DNA from: an uncultured Lachnospiraceae bacterium
GTDB lineage: Bacteria > Bacillota > Clostridia > Lachnospirales > Lachnospiraceae
DNA length: 30,593 nucleotides
Direction: 5' to 3'
NCBI GenBank assembly: GCA_947175845.1
Contig: CAMWOK010000003.1
Span: 1-30,593 of the forward strand
The notes below the pieces were generated by a model. That model made no database searches and was not told where the DNA came from. It saw nothing but the letters and a program-made list of their open reading frames with translations. This document shows positions 30,593-30,593 of this stretch, one piece after another. The number at the start of each line of letters is the position of its first letter. Positions within the stretch are counted from its first letter, which is position 1. Both the position numbers and the translations under genes were made by a program.

Positions 30593-30593
30593 T

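Overview
This window looks like chromosomal DNA of a Gram-positive, low-GC-lineage anaerobe of the Lachnospiraceae/Clostridia type. The evidence is the consistent AGGAGG ribosome-binding sites, sigma-A promoters with 16-18 base spacers, a type III glutamine synthetase, a TrmR/TrhP tRNA-modification pair, CUT1 sugar permeases without their own ATPase, LytTR/DUF3021 regulation and a DUF6171 protein. Coding DNA is fairly GC-rich at third positions while intergenic DNA is AT-rich. I see no rRNA, tRNA, CRISPR array, insertion sequence or phage gene.

Layout. (1) 1-3816, plus strand: end of trmR, then trhP (wobble uridine hydroxylation and methylation of tRNA), then glnN. (2) 3822-3969, minus strand: a candidate structured small RNA with its own promoter, ending in the terminator it shares with glnN. 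(3) 4134-6903: an ABC-2 type exporter (ATPase and permease) followed by a LytTR regulator and its DUF3021 membrane partner. (4) 6907-9388, minus strand: a two-TM potassium channel with cytosolic nucleotide-binding domains, and a PhnP-like metallo-beta-lactamase-fold hydrolase. (5) 9482-20966: a divergent sugar locus. A large GH94-type phosphorylase reads leftward. Two CUT1 permeases, a lipoprotein sugar-binding protein, a LacI regulator, a DUF4886 SGNH hydrolase and a GH3 beta-glucosidase read rightward. Both sides carry an identical 15-base LacI-type operator next to a near-consensus promoter. The gene set matches the beta-1,2-glucooligosaccharide (sophorooligosaccharide) loci known from Listeria innocua and Lachnoclostridium, so import, phosphorolysis in the cytoplasm and final hydrolysis of sophorose is the best reading. 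The SGNH hydrolase would be an extra activity.

(6) 21021-23182, minus strand: arsR, a DUF318/ArsP-type permease, a small thioredoxin-like protein and a thioredoxin-coupled ArsC, with two nearly identical ArsR operators. (7) 23452-28459: a small unknown protein, an XRE-type regulator, a SAM methyltransferase overlapping a PLD-nuclease/SF2-helicase fusion (a possible genome-defence or DNA-processing pair), and an unknown acidic protein. (8) 28780-30592: a GH51 alpha-L-arabinofuranosidase behind an AT-rich promoter region, then a small cysteine-rich DUF6171 protein.

The best candidates for something undescribed are the small RNA at 3822-3969, the SGNH hydrolase in the sugar locus, and the methyltransferase/PLD-helicase pair. 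All functional statements rest on motif reading by eye; no database search was possible.
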